Of a stretch of 64,000 nucleotides of DNA, positions 41,404 through 49,797 are shown one piece after another. The stretch comes from Mycolicibacterium pulveris. Its GTDB lineage: Bacteria; Actinomycetota; Actinomycetes; Mycobacteriales; Mycobacteriaceae. The notes under the pieces are model-generated. The model saw nothing but the letters and a program-made list of their open reading frames with translations. It had not been told where the DNA came from and did no database searches. The position numbers were made by a program, and so were the translations under genes. The DNA lies in contig NZ_AP022599.1 of the NCBI RefSeq assembly GCF_010725725.1, forward strand, positions 3,968,001-4,032,000, in the 5' to 3' direction. Every line of letters starts with the position of its first letter. Position 1 is the stretch's first letter.

Positions 41404-42663
41404 ATGGGGCGCTGGCCTAAACCACCAGAAGGCAGTTGGACAGAGCACTATCCGGAGCTGGGAACCGGCCCGGTGTCGTTCCGCGACTCGACGTCACCGG
41501 AGTTCTACGAGCTCGAACGCGAGGCGGTGTTCAAGCGGGCCTGGCTCAACATCGCCCGCGTCGAAGAACTGCCGCGCGTCGGCAGCTACCTCACCAGGGA
41601 GATCGACGCCGCCAAGTCGTCGGTGATCGTCGTGAAAGGCAAGGACGAGAAGATCCGCGCCTTCTACAACGTCTGCCGTCATCGCGGAAACAAGCTGGTG
41701 TGGAACGACTTTCCCAACGAGGAGGTGAAGGGCACCTGCCGCCAGTTCACCTGCAAGTACCACGGCTGGCGCTACGACCTCAAAGGTGAGCTGACCTTCG
41801 TCCAGCAGGAGGGCGAGTTCTTCGAACTCGACACGTCGCAATACGGGCTCAAGCCCGTCAACTGCGACGTGTGGAACGGCTTCGTCTTCATCAACTTCGA
41901 TCCCGAGCCGAGGTGGAGCCTTCGGGAATACCTCGGCCCGATGATCACCGCGTTGGACGACTACCCCTTCGAGCTGATGACCGAACGCTACGAGTTCGAG
42001 GCGCACAACAACAGCAACTGGAAGATCTTCGCCGACGCGTTCCAGGAGTACTACCACGTGCCGTCGCTGCACTCGCAGCAAGTGCCCAGCGCGGTGCGCC
42101 AACCCAACGCGACCTTCGAGTGTGGGCACTTCCAGATCGACGGGCCACACCGGCTGGTGTCCACCGCAGGAACCCGGCGGTGGAAGCTGGCGCCGGAGTA
42201 CATGTATCCCGTCGAGAGGGTCACGCGCAGTGGACTTGTCGGCCCGTGGCGCACCCCCGAGACGCACTTCTCGGCCGGCCTGAACCCAGGCGGGATCGAG
42301 CCGTGGGGCATCACGAACTTTCAGATCTTTCCGAACCTGGAGATCCTCATCTACCACGGCTGGTACCTGCTGTACCGGTACTGGCCGACGTCGCACAACA
42401 CCCACAAGTTCGAGGCCTACACCGCGTTTCACCCGGCCCGCACCGTGCGCGAGCGCGTCGAGCACGAGGTGGCGGCGGTGGTCCTCAAGGAGTTCGCGCT
42501 ACAGGACGCGGGCATGCTGGGCGGCACCCAGGCCGCGCTGGAGTACGGTGTCGTCGACGAATTCCCGCTCAGCGATCAGGAGATCCTGGTGCGCCATCTG
42601 CACAAGGTGGCTGTGGACTGGGTCGAGGAGTACAAGGCCGCACACGCACCGGTGGGGGTGTGA
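41404..42663 (+). CDS. Rieske non-heme iron oxygenase, alpha subunit (third copy), 419 aa
   Basis: Third copy: Cys91-x-His93 (VCRHRGNK), Cys117-x2-His120 (FTCKYHGWRY), iron site ADAFQEYYHVPSLH with Asp211, His218 and His223, late acid in LQDAGMLGGTQ. ATG 41404 is preceded by GAGGAGG. Opening MGRWPKPPEGSWTEHYPELGT aligns with the others (seen in pieces WPKPPEGSWTEHYPELG). The neighbour is the companion protein, but instead of an amidohydrolase a TauD-like dioxygenase follows. Substrate probably related yet different from copies one and two. Confidence 0.93.
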   Translation: MGRWPKPPEGSWTEHYPELGTGPVSFRDSTSPEFYELEREAVFKRAWLNIARVEELPRVGSYLTREIDAAKSSVIVVKGKDEKIRAFYNVCRHRGNKLVWNDFPNEEVKGTCRQFTCKYHGWRYDLKGELTFVQQEGEFFELDTSQYGLKPVNCDVWNGFVFINFDPEPRWSLREYLGPMITALDDYPFELMTERYEFEAHNNSNWKIFADAFQEYYHVPSLHSQQVPSAVRQPNATFECGHFQIDGPHRLVSTAGTRRWKLAPEYMYPVERVTRSGLVGPWRTPETHFSAGLNPGGIEPWGITNFQIFPNLEILIYHGWYLLYRYWPTSHNTHKFEAYTAFHPARTVRERVEHEVAAVVLKEFALQDAGMLGGTQAALEYGVVDEFPLSDQEILVRHLHKVAVDWVEEYKAAHAPVGV

Positions 42664-42664
42664 C

Positions 42665-43000
42665 GTGACCGAACCACGCCTACCGAGCGCCTTCGCCGAG
42701 TTCGAACGGTTCGCCGAGAAATGGTGCCTGGCAACCGAACCCGAACGCTGGCAGGCGCGGCTCGACACCCCGATGACCGAGCTACGCGAGTTCTACGACG
42801 CGTTCACCCCGCGTTTCGAGGAAGCGATCGACTACTGCGACAAGTTTCCGCTCGACGACGTGCCCGAGGACGCGCTGAACCTGCTGCACCTCATCTACTC
42901 GATGATCATGGTGTCGATGGCCATCGAGGTCTTCGGCCAGCCCAAACCCACCGACTCCGCCGACGCCATGCTCAACCGCGTCAGCGCGCCGGTGCCATGA
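42665..43000 (+). CDS. Rieske companion protein of unknown function, 111 aa
   Basis: Third companion, the most divergent: FAEFERFAEKWCLATEPERWQ (split FERFAEKWCLATEPERW), FYDAFTPRFEEAIDYCDKFPLDD and a C-terminal EVFGQPKPTDSADAM. It has Trp instead of Tyr in ERYQ and lacks the WKQPR stretch. GTG 42665 follows the oxygenase stop by 1 bp. It again has no cofactor motif. The consistent pairing across three loci is the main reason to believe it works with the oxygenase. Confidence 0.82.
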   Translation: MTEPRLPSAFAEFERFAEKWCLATEPERWQARLDTPMTELREFYDAFTPRFEEAIDYCDKFPLDDVPEDALNLLHLIYSMIMVSMAIEVFGQPKPTDSADAMLNRVSAPVP

Positions 43001-43014
43001 CGAAAGGTTCAGCC

Positions 43015-43860
43015 ATGAGCCTGCTGACCATCACCAAGCTCACCGCGTCGGTCGGCGCCGAGGTCACCGGGCTGGACCCGGCGGCGTTGGGCGCAGACGA
43101 CGCGTTGGGCGCTGCCGTGCTGGAGGCGTTGGAAGACAACGGCGTGCTGGTGTTTCCGGCGCTCAACCTCGACCCGCAGGCGCAGGTCGCGTTCTGCCGG
43201 CGGCTGGGGGAGATCGATCACTCCTCCGACGGCCACCATCCGGTCCCGGGGATCTATCCGGTCACCCTCGACACGTCGAAGAACTCGTCGGCGGCGTATC
43301 TGCGCGCCACCTTCGACTGGCACATCGACGGCTGCACCCCCACCGGCGACGAGTACCCGCAGAAGGCCACCGTGCTGTCCGCGAAGCAGGTCGCCGAGCG
43401 CGGCGGGCAGACCGAGTTCGCCAGCACCTACGGGGCCTATGACGCGTTGAACGACGCCGAGAAGGAGCGGCTGGCGTCGCTGCGGGTCGTGCACTCGCTG
43501 GAGGCCTCGCAGCGCCGGGTCACCCCCGACCCGACCCCCGAGGAACTGGCGCGGTGGCGCGCACGGCCCACCCACGAACATCCCCTGGTGTGGACCCACC
43601 GCAGCGGGCGCAAGTCGCTGGTGCTGGGCGCCTCGGCCGACTACGTCGTCGGGATGGACCTCGAGGAGGGCCGGGCGCTGCTGGCCGACCTGCTGAACCG
43701 CGCCACCGAAGCCGACCGGGTGTACAGCCACGACTGGTCGGTCGGCGACACCGTCATCTGGGACAACCGCGGCGTACTGCACCGGGCCACCCCGTACGAC
43801 GCCAACTCACCCCGCGAAATGCTGCGCACCACCATCCTCGGCGACGAGCCGATCCAGTGA
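43015..43860 (+). CDS. TauD/TfdA-family Fe(II)/2-oxoglutarate dioxygenase, 281 aa
   Basis: Jelly-roll dioxygenase: facial triad His103-x-Asp105 (FDWHIDGCTP) and His256 (NRGVLHRATPYD), with a 2-oxoglutarate-binding Arg at 267 or 271 (REMLRTT). GAEVTGLDPAALG is the typical opening. ATG 43015 is used because AAAGG lies 8 bp upstream; ATG 42997 in the same frame, overlapping the companion stop, is possible. It replaces the amidohydrolase seen in the other two modules. Hydroxylation of an acid or ether-type cleavage would fit. Confidence 0.88.
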   Translation: MSLLTITKLTASVGAEVTGLDPAALGADDALGAAVLEALEDNGVLVFPALNLDPQAQVAFCRRLGEIDHSSDGHHPVPGIYPVTLDTSKNSSAAYLRATFDWHIDGCTPTGDEYPQKATVLSAKQVAERGGQTEFASTYGAYDALNDAEKERLASLRVVHSLEASQRRVTPDPTPEELARWRARPTHEHPLVWTHRSGRKSLVLGASADYVVGMDLEEGRALLADLLNRATEADRVYSHDWSVGDTVIWDNRGVLHRATPYDANSPREMLRTTILGDEPIQ

Positions 43861-43940
43861 CGGCGGCGCGACGCTGAGCGGTTGCACAGCCCCGTCGTTG
43901 ACGACGGCGTCCCGCTATGGAAATCTAATACTTACCTGGC

Positions 43941-43955
43941 GAGAATCACGTTCTC
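43941..43955. promoter_or_regulatory. Candidate operator GAGAA-N5-TTCTC
   Basis: GAGAATCACGTTCTC lies 32 bp upstream of the P450 ATG and differs from the site at 7025-7039 at a single base. The 127-bp gap otherwise holds no gene. Confidence 0.6.
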
Positions 43956-43987
43956 CAAGGCAGAAATCGTGTGAAACGGAGCAGCGC

Positions 43988-45298
43988 ATGGCGGAGGACC
44001 TCACCGCGGTCGACTTCTTCCGGGACGGTCGCCTGACAGACGACCCGTACCCGTTCTACGCGGCACTGCGTGACAAGTGCCCGGTCACCCGCGAGGACCA
44101 CTACGGCGTCACGATGGTGACCGGATGGCAGGAAGCCGTCGACATCTACAACGACGCGGAGTCGTTCTCCTCGTGCATCTCGGTGACCGGGCCGTTCCCC
44201 GGGTTTCCGGTGTCGCTGGAGGGCCGCGAGAACGAGGACCTCACCGCGCTCATCGAGAAACACCGCGACGAGATCCCGTTCAGCGATCAGCTGCCGACGC
44301 TGGACCCCCCGACGCACACCAACCACCGTGCGCTGCTGATGCGGCTGATCACGCCCAAGCGCCTCAAGGAGAACGAGGACGCGATGTGGCAGCTCGCCGA
44401 CGACATCCTCGACGACTTTTTGGCGCCGGGACAGGGCGAGTTCATCAAGGGGTTCGCCGGTCCGTTCACCCTTCGCGTCATCGCCGACCTGCTCGGCGTG
44501 CCCGCCGAGGACCGCCCAGAGCTTCTCGAGCGGCTTGCGCGCGGCACCCACGGCAGCGGGCTGGGCAACGCCGAAAAGACCCTGGCCAAAACGCCGCTGG
44601 AATACCTCTACGACGTGTTCGCCGACTACGTCGAGGACCGTCGCCGCGAGCCCCGCGACGACGTGCTGACCGGGTTGGCGACGGCGACGTTCCCGGACGG
44701 CACGGTGCCCGAGGTCGGCGACGTCGTGCGGGTGGCCACCAACGTGTTCTCGGCCGGCCAGGAAACCACGGTGCGGCTGCTGAGCACGGCGCTGAAGGTG
44801 ATCGGGGACAACCCCGACATCCAGCGCAGGTTGCGCGACGACCGCAGCCTGCTGCCGAACTTCATCGAGGAGTGCCTACGCATCGAGAGCCCGGTCAAGG
44901 GCGACTTCCGGCTGTCGCGGGTGCCGACCACCGTCGGCGACCAACCGTTCGGCGCCGGGTGCACGGTGATGGTGATCAACGGCGCGGCCAACCGCGATCC
45001 GCGCCGCTTCGAGGACCCGGACCGCTTCGACCCGGAGCGCAAGAACGCCCGCCAACACCTGGCGTTCGGCCGCGGCATCCACAGCTGCCCGGGTGCGCCG
45101 CTGGCCCGCGCGGAGACCCGCGTCGGGCTCGAGCGGCTGCTGGATCGCACGTCGGAGATCCGGATCAGCGAGGCGCACCACGGCCCGCCCGGAGACCGTC
45201 GCTACCAATACATTCCGACCTACATACTGCGTGGGCTCACCGAGTTGCATCTGGAGTTCGATGTGGTGGATGGCCCGGAGAAGGCGTCAGCCCGATGA
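43988..45298 (+). CDS. Cytochrome P450, 436 aa
   Basis: Soluble P450 with I-helix SAGQET (255-260), ExxR at 295-298 (EECLR) and heme loop FGRGIHSCPGAPLAR with Cys367. It is a same-family paralogue of 17350-18645 (TPKRLKENED; PTYILRGLTELHLEF). ATG 43988 gives the normal N-terminus MAEDLTAVDFF. A [3Fe-4S] ferredoxin gene overlaps its stop by 4 bp, giving a ready electron donor. An operator candidate shared with the Rieske/CMD operon is upstream. Substrate unknown. Confidence 0.94.
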   Translation: MAEDLTAVDFFRDGRLTDDPYPFYAALRDKCPVTREDHYGVTMVTGWQEAVDIYNDAESFSSCISVTGPFPGFPVSLEGRENEDLTALIEKHRDEIPFSDQLPTLDPPTHTNHRALLMRLITPKRLKENEDAMWQLADDILDDFLAPGQGEFIKGFAGPFTLRVIADLLGVPAEDRPELLERLARGTHGSGLGNAEKTLAKTPLEYLYDVFADYVEDRRREPRDDVLTGLATATFPDGTVPEVGDVVRVATNVFSAGQETTVRLLSTALKVIGDNPDIQRRLRDDRSLLPNFIEECLRIESPVKGDFRLSRVPTTVGDQPFGAGCTVMVINGAANRDPRRFEDPDRFDPERKNARQHLAFGRGIHSCPGAPLARAETRVGLERLLDRTSEIRISEAHHGPPGDRRYQYIPTYILRGLTELHLEFDVVDGPEKASAR

Positions 45299-45486
45299 AG
45301 GTCACCGTCGACGAGGACCGCTGCCGCGGCCACGGGATGTGCCTGACGTTGTGCCCCGAGGTGTTTCAGATGCACGACGACGGCTACGCGGTCGCCGACC
45401 CGTCGGAGGTACCCGCCGGGCTCGAGGAGTCGGCCAAGGAGGCGATCGCCAACTGCCCGGAACAAGCCATCAGCCAAATCGACTGA
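45295..45486 (+). CDS. [3Fe-4S]-type ferredoxin, 63 aa
   Basis: P450-redox ferredoxin: Cys10-x2-His13-x2-Cys16 (CRGHGMC), Cys20 (LCPEVF) and Cys54 (NCPEQAIS). Mycobacterial P450 ferredoxins vary at the residue between the first two cysteines; here it is His. ATG 45295 overlaps the P450 stop by 4 bp. Short single-domain length is normal. It probably delivers electrons to the adjoining P450. Confidence 0.93.
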   Translation: MKVTVDEDRCRGHGMCLTLCPEVFQMHDDGYAVADPSEVPAGLEESAKEAIANCPEQAISQID

Positions 45487-45502
45487 AACCCAAGGAGAAT
45501 CG

Positions 45503-45790
45503 ATGCCCAAGGCGTACATCCTCATCACCGAGGACGTCAAGGATCCGGCCGGGATGGCGGAGTACGGCAAGCTGGCCAGCCAGGCGATGGCCGGCGCGAC
45601 GGTGTTGGCGTTCGACCAGAAGGTCGAGGTGATCGAGGGCACCTGGCACGGTACGCAGACGGTGCTGCTGGAGTTCGAGTCCGAGCAGGCGGCCAAGGAC
45701 TGGTACAACTCCGATGCCTACCAGGCCGCGGTGAAGTTGCGTCAGGCCGCGGCGGACTGCAACGGCATCATCCTGCATGGCATTGGCTGA
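45503..45790 (+). CDS. DUF1330 family protein, 95 aa
   Basis: Small dimeric alpha-beta barrel protein: PKAYILITEDVKDPAGMAEYG, then VEVIEGTWHGTQTVLLEF and AAKDWYNSDAYQAAVKLR, as in DUF1330 (key parts: YILITEDVKDPAGM; DWYNSDAYQA). The family is of unknown function, ferredoxin-like fold. The gene follows the ferredoxin after 16 bp and ends the plus-strand run. A short inverted repeat at 45798-45856 follows. Confidence 0.85.
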   Translation: MPKAYILITEDVKDPAGMAEYGKLASQAMAGATVLAFDQKVEVIEGTWHGTQTVLLEFESEQAAKDWYNSDAYQAAVKLRQAAADCNGIILHGIG

Positions 45791-45797
45791 GTTTGCG

Positions 45798-45856
45798 GCG
45801 AAATAGCATTCCGGGCAGTAAATTCGCCCGATCAGCGACCTGGAATGCTATTTCGC
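45798..45856. terminator. Inverted repeat between convergent genes
   Basis: GCGAAATAGCATTCC (45798-45812) and GGAATGCTATTTCGC (45842-45856) are perfect inverted repeats of 15 bp over a 29-nt loop. They sit between the DUF1330 gene (ends 45790) and a minus-strand hydrolase (ends 45864). A bidirectional terminator is likely. Confidence 0.6.
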
Positions 45857-45863
45857 GGGGATG

Positions 45864-46631
45864 TCAGCGCGGCTGTAGCGGGCCGACGGGTGTCGTCGTG
45901 GTGGCGTGCACCAGTAACTCGGCCAGCTCGCGCGGGCGGCTCAGAAACGGCGAATGCGACGTGTCGATGGTCAACTGTTCGACGCCGAGGCGCTGGGTCA
46001 CCGTATCGGCCAGCCACCGCGGCATCGACCGATCCTGAAGGCAGCGGATGAAGCTGCGCGGGAGGTCGGCGGCCCAGTAGTCGGGCACCGACACCGGCGT
46101 CACCGTCGTGTCGCCGAACCGCTCGGGGCCGAGGCGCTCGAACGCCCAGCGGGCGGTGGCCTCGTCGCAGTCGTGGTAGAAGTACTCCCGGGCACCCTCG
46201 AAATCGGCGAACCACATCGCGCCGTCGTCGTCGAACTTCAAGTAGCCCAACATCTTTCCAGTATCGGCATCGAACTCATCGGTGGGGACGTCGTCGGCGT
46301 CGCGCATCACCATCGCCTCGGGATAGGTGCGGCCTTCACGCGGCAGCGCCGCCGCGAGGTAGGTGATGTGGCCGACGAGATCCGGCGCGGCGTCGGCGGC
46401 CAAGGTGGCGTCGAACCCGCCGCCGGAATGCCCGACGAGGACGTCTCCGGGTTGCAGCGCGGCGACGATCGCGTCGCGGCGGTTGGCCAACGTCGACTCC
46501 TCGTCGATCCGCGCGCCGTGCCCCGGCAGGTCGACGGCGACGCCGTCATGGCCCATCGACTGCAGTTCGGCGATCGTGGGTTGCCAGCACCACGCGGCGT
46601 GAAAACCGCCGTGCACGAAGACGAAACGCAT
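45864..46631 (-). CDS. Alpha/beta hydrolase, 255 aa
   Basis: Compact alpha/beta hydrolase: VFVHGGFHAAWCW oxyanion start, nucleophile elbow VGHSGGGFD with Ser69, and the late His in DTSHSPFLSRP. Family relatives include esterases and hydroxynitrile-lyase/salicylate-esterase-like enzymes (FVHGGFHAAWCW is typical of those). ATG 46631. It lies 11 bp downstream of the ferredoxin gene on the minus strand, forming the end of the P450 operon (48042 to 45864). A role in lactone or ester hydrolysis is plausible. Confidence 0.9.
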   Translation of the reverse strand: MRFVFVHGGFHAAWCWQPTIAELQSMGHDGVAVDLPGHGARIDEESTLANRRDAIVAALQPGDVLVGHSGGGFDATLAADAAPDLVGHITYLAAALPREGRTYPEAMVMRDADDVPTDEFDADTGKMLGYLKFDDDGAMWFADFEGAREYFYHDCDEATARWAFERLGPERFGDTTVTPVSVPDYWAADLPRSFIRCLQDRSMPRWLADTVTQRLGVEQLTIDTSHSPFLSRPRELAELLVHATTTTPVGPLQPR

Positions 46632-46642
46632 CTAGGCGTGCG

Positions 46643-46843
46643 TCACTCGTCGACGATGGAGATGGCCTGCCGCGGACATTGCCGGACGGCTTCCTTGACC
46701 TGCTGCTCGTTCTCCGGGGTCACTTCTTCCTGTAACACGTGCAGATAATCTTGCTCGTCGAGGTCGAACACCTCCGGGATGATGCCCATGCAGACGCCGT
46801 TCGCCTCACACAGGCCGAAGTCGACGACGATTTTCTGGCTCAC
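46643..46843 (-). CDS. [3Fe-4S]-type ferredoxin, 66 aa
   Basis: Cys12-x2-Asn15-x2-Cys18 (LCEANGVC) and Cys56 (QCPRQAIS): three cysteines with Asn at the variable position, as in mycobacterial P450 ferredoxins. GTG 46843 overlaps the P450 stop by 4 bp; the open frame upstream lies in the P450 gene. It is the electron donor candidate for the P450 at 46840-48042. Confidence 0.92.
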   Translation of the reverse strand: MSQKIVVDFGLCEANGVCMGIIPEVFDLDEQDYLHVLQEEVTPENEQQVKEAVRQCPRQAISIVDE

Positions 46844-48042
46844 TTCAGCACCCTCACAGGCACGCGGTGGTATCCGGCGACGTTCTGCATGTGCACGCGT
46901 TCCAACCCGCCGAAGTCGACCTCGTAGCGCGGCATGAAGTCGAGCAGGTGCTCGAGTGCGATCGTGGTCTCCAGCCGGGCCAGCGCCGCGCCCAGGCAGC
47001 TGTGGATGCCGTATCCGAGGCCGAGGTGCGGCGACTGGGTGCGGTCGCGGCTGATGTCGAACGTCTCGGCGTCGTCGAAGGCGCGGGGGTCGCGGTTGGC
47101 CGCGGCCTTCATGAGGAACACCGGCTTGTGTGCCGGGATCGTGCCGCTGGGCACCTCGGCCTCTTTCAACGTGTAGCGCACGTTGTACTGCACCGGCCCG
47201 ACGTAGCGCAGCAACTCCTCGACGGCGGCGGGCACCAGGCTGCGGTCGTCGAGCAGCATCTGCCACTGCTCGGGGTGACGGGCGAACTCCACCACCGCGC
47301 TGCCGACCAGCTTGGTGACGGTCTCCGCGCCCGCGCCGCCCAGCAGCGCGAGGAATCCCGTGATCTCCAGGTCGTCGAGCTTGCGCAGCTCGCCGTTCTC
47401 ACCGGGGATCTCCGCGCGGATGAGGCGGCCGATCATGTCGTCCTGCGGGTTCTCCCGCCGTTCCTGAACGAGGCCGTAGTAGTACATGCCCGAGTCGATG
47501 TTGGCCTGCATGTTCTCTTCGGACAACTCGATCTGGCCGGGCTTGCGTTGCAGGCTGATGTCGATCCAGTGCCGGACCTTCTGGCGGAACTCCTCGGGCA
47601 CCCCGGCCATCCGGGTGATCACCTCGACCGGGAACGGACCGGAGAAGTCCTGCACCACATCGAAGTTGTCGGGATCGACCTTGGACAGATAATGCTCGAC
47701 GAGTTCGATGATCGTCTCGCGCTGGGACTGGATGGCCCGCGGGGTGAACGCCTTGTTGAGCAGGCTGCGCATGTGCCGGTGTTCCGGCGGGTCCATGAAG
47801 ATGATCGACTTCTGCGGGCCCTCCTCGGAACGCACCATCGCGAGGTCGCAGCCGCGCGTCGAGGAGAACGCCTCGTGGTCTTTGAGCGCCGCGGCCACGT
47901 CGGCGTGTCGGGTCAACGCGTAGAAGTCTTCGTCCTCGTCGTAGTAGATCGGCGCTTCGTCGCGCATCCGCTGGTAGATCTCGTACGGGTTGTCGAAGTA
48001 CTCCTGCGAAACCGGGTTGAACACCAGTTTTGGCTTGGTCAT
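46840..48042 (-). CDS. Cytochrome P450, 400 aa
   Basis: Soluble P450: I-helix GGAGAET (235-241), ExxR at 276-279 (EELLR), heme loop LGYGIHSCLGAALAR with Cys349. The first residue of the heme loop is Leu342 where Phe is nearly invariant (FGxGxHxC). It belongs to a different family from the two P450s at 17350 and 43988. ATG 48042 is preceded by AGGAGA. The gene is followed by a ferredoxin with a 4-bp overlap. Substrate unknown. Confidence 0.93.
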   Translation of the reverse strand: MTKPKLVFNPVSQEYFDNPYEIYQRMRDEAPIYYDEDEDFYALTRHADVAAALKDHEAFSSTRGCDLAMVRSEEGPQKSIIFMDPPEHRHMRSLLNKAFTPRAIQSQRETIIELVEHYLSKVDPDNFDVVQDFSGPFPVEVITRMAGVPEEFRQKVRHWIDISLQRKPGQIELSEENMQANIDSGMYYYGLVQERRENPQDDMIGRLIRAEIPGENGELRKLDDLEITGFLALLGGAGAETVTKLVGSAVVEFARHPEQWQMLLDDRSLVPAAVEELLRYVGPVQYNVRYTLKEAEVPSGTIPAHKPVFLMKAAANRDPRAFDDAETFDISRDRTQSPHLGLGYGIHSCLGAALARLETTIALEHLLDFMPRYEVDFGGLERVHMQNVAGYHRVPVRVLK

Positions 48043-48078
48043 GGTCTCCTCTTTCGCGGCGGGGCTGGCGACCGCTTC

Positions 48079-48106
48079 CGTTACGCGAGGGCGCACTTAT
48101 GTAACG
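48079..48106. promoter_or_regulatory. Short inverted repeat upstream of the P450
   Basis: CGTTAC (48079-48084) and GTAACG (48101-48106) are inverted around 16 bp, 37 bp upstream of the P450 start. The arms are short, so this is only a weak operator candidate. Confidence 0.3.
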
Positions 48107-48155
48107 CCTATAGTATGCCTCACGGGAGGGCTTTCATAGTCGAAATCGCCGGTAC

Positions 48156-48950
48156 TCATTGCCGAATTCCTGTGTTGATGACGTCATCGAGAATGCCGAG
48201 TTGACCGCCCAGTTCGGCGGCGATCTCGCGCACCACCTCGACGTCCTTGCCGATGAACTCGGCCGTGTCGTCGACGAATGCCGCCGCCGACCCGCGCATG
48301 GCAATGAACTCACCGACCCGGCTCGCCCCGCTGCCGTGCGTGAGCGACGTCAGCAGGTTCTTTTCGTCCACGCCGAAGCGCTCTCCTAGCGCGACGGCCT
48401 CACGCAGCAGGCCGATCTGGGCGGCGAACAGGGCGTTGTTGACCAGCTTGACGCCCTGGCCGGCGCCCAGCGGTCCGACGTGCAGGATCGGGTCGCCGTA
48501 GCTGGCCAGCACCGGCTGGGCGCGGGCCACCGCGTCGTCGGATCCGCCGACGAACAGGGTGAGTGTGCCCGCGGCGATGTTGTGCGGGCCGCCGCTGACG
48601 GGTGCGTCCACGACGTCGACGGCGGGGTTGCCGGCGGCGACGGTCTGCGCGGTGCGGGGGCTGCCGGTGGTGTGGATGACCAGGAGCGCCCCCGGCGGCA
48701 TGGCCGACACCAGATCGGACGACGTGCAGACCTGGCGGACCTGATCATCGGTGAACACACACACGATGACGACGTCGGCGCCCGCACCGACCGCGGTCAG
48801 GTCGGTGACGGCGTGCGCGCCGAGATCGCGTACCGCCTGGCATTTCTCGGCGGTCCTGCCGAGGGCGGTGACCTGATGGCCGGCTTCGACGAGACGCCGC
48901 ACCATGGGCGCACCCATTCGACCCGCCCCGACGAACCCGATGCGCGTCAT
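48156..48950 (-). CDS. 3-Hydroxyisobutyrate dehydrogenase-like oxidoreductase, 264 aa
   Basis: Rossmann motif GFVGAGRMGAPMVRRL at the N-terminus, substrate-binding VDAPVSGGPHNIAAG and catalytic Lys168 in GVKLVNNALF. ATG 48950 is preceded by AGAAGG; a TTG further upstream is less likely. It is the second of a tandem pair with 48979-49797, from which it differs widely, so the two probably act on different substrates. NAD(P)-dependent oxidation of a beta-hydroxyacid is the family reaction. Confidence 0.9.
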   Translation of the reverse strand: MTRIGFVGAGRMGAPMVRRLVEAGHQVTALGRTAEKCQAVRDLGAHAVTDLTAVGAGADVVIVCVFTDDQVRQVCTSSDLVSAMPPGALLVIHTTGSPRTAQTVAAGNPAVDVVDAPVSGGPHNIAAGTLTLFVGGSDDAVARAQPVLASYGDPILHVGPLGAGQGVKLVNNALFAAQIGLLREAVALGERFGVDEKNLLTSLTHGSGASRVGEFIAMRGSAAAFVDDTAEFIGKDVEVVREIAAELGGQLGILDDVINTGIRQ

Positions 48951-48978
48951 CTGGACCTTCTGCTCTTCGCGCAAGCGC

Positions 48979-49797
48979 TCATCGCGGAAACTCCATGGAC
49001 TTCAACGCGGCGTCCGCGGCGGTGAACACCGCCCCCTCGGGCGCCGACGCCTGCGCGGCGATGCTGGCCGCGTGCCGAACATCCTTCTGCAGCAGCGCAC
49101 CTGCGATGGGGGCCAGCCCCTCCGCGGTCCCGCCGAACATCGAGATGCTGCCGAGCGCCTTGCTGGTGGCCGAGCCGCCGTTGAGCACCTCGGCGAGCCG
49201 GTCGCGGGGGATGCCCAGGGCCACACCGAGGTCGAGGGTGCTCAGCGCGCTGCCGAGGTTGGCGGTGAACAGCAGGTTGTTGAGGATCTTGGTGACCTGA
49301 CCGCTGCCCAACGGGCCGAGGTGGACGATCGGGTCGGCGTAGGTCGCGAACACGGGCCTGCACCGCTCGACGACGTCCTCCTCGCCGCCGACCATGACCA
49401 GCAGTTTGCCCTCCTCGACCGCGGGACCGCCGCCGCTGACCGGTGCGTCGATCACCGAAACCCCCTGCGCGCCGGCCTTTTCGGCGACCTCACGGCAGGT
49501 GTCGGGATGTACGGTGCTGTGAATCGCGACGACGCCGCCCGAGGCCAGCCCGGCCAGTACGCCGCTCTCGCCGTACAGCACCTCCCTGACGTCGTCGTCT
49601 CCGACCACGCACAAGCACACCAGATCACTTGCCGCGGCCAGTTCGGCGGGCGAGGCCGCCGTCTTGGCGGCGGTGTCCGCATACGGCTCGAGGCTGGTCT
49701 GCCTACGTGCCCACAGTGTCGTCTCGAAACCGCCTTCGACGATCCGCCGCGCCATGGGTCCGCCCTGGCTGCCGAGCCCGATGAATCCGACGCGCAT
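48979..49797 (-). CDS. 3-Hydroxyisobutyrate dehydrogenase-like oxidoreductase, 272 aa
   Basis: Rossmann motif GFIGLGSQGGPMARRIV, IDAPVSGGGPAVEEG and Lys170 in TKILNNLLF. ATG 49797 shares one base with the alpha/beta-hydrolase stop (TGATG). The gap to the following paralogue is 28 bp. It belongs to a minus-strand run of six genes from 53921 down to 48156: NuoF-like, ferredoxin, DUF35-thiolase, hydrolase and these two dehydrogenases. Confidence 0.9.
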   Translation of the reverse strand: MRVGFIGLGSQGGPMARRIVEGGFETTLWARRQTSLEPYADTAAKTAASPAELAAASDLVCLCVVGDDDVREVLYGESGVLAGLASGGVVAIHSTVHPDTCREVAEKAGAQGVSVIDAPVSGGGPAVEEGKLLVMVGGEEDVVERCRPVFATYADPIVHLGPLGSGQVTKILNNLLFTANLGSALSTLDLGVALGIPRDRLAEVLNGGSATSKALGSISMFGGTAEGLAPIAGALLQKDVRHAASIAAQASAPEGAVFTAADAALKSMEFPR

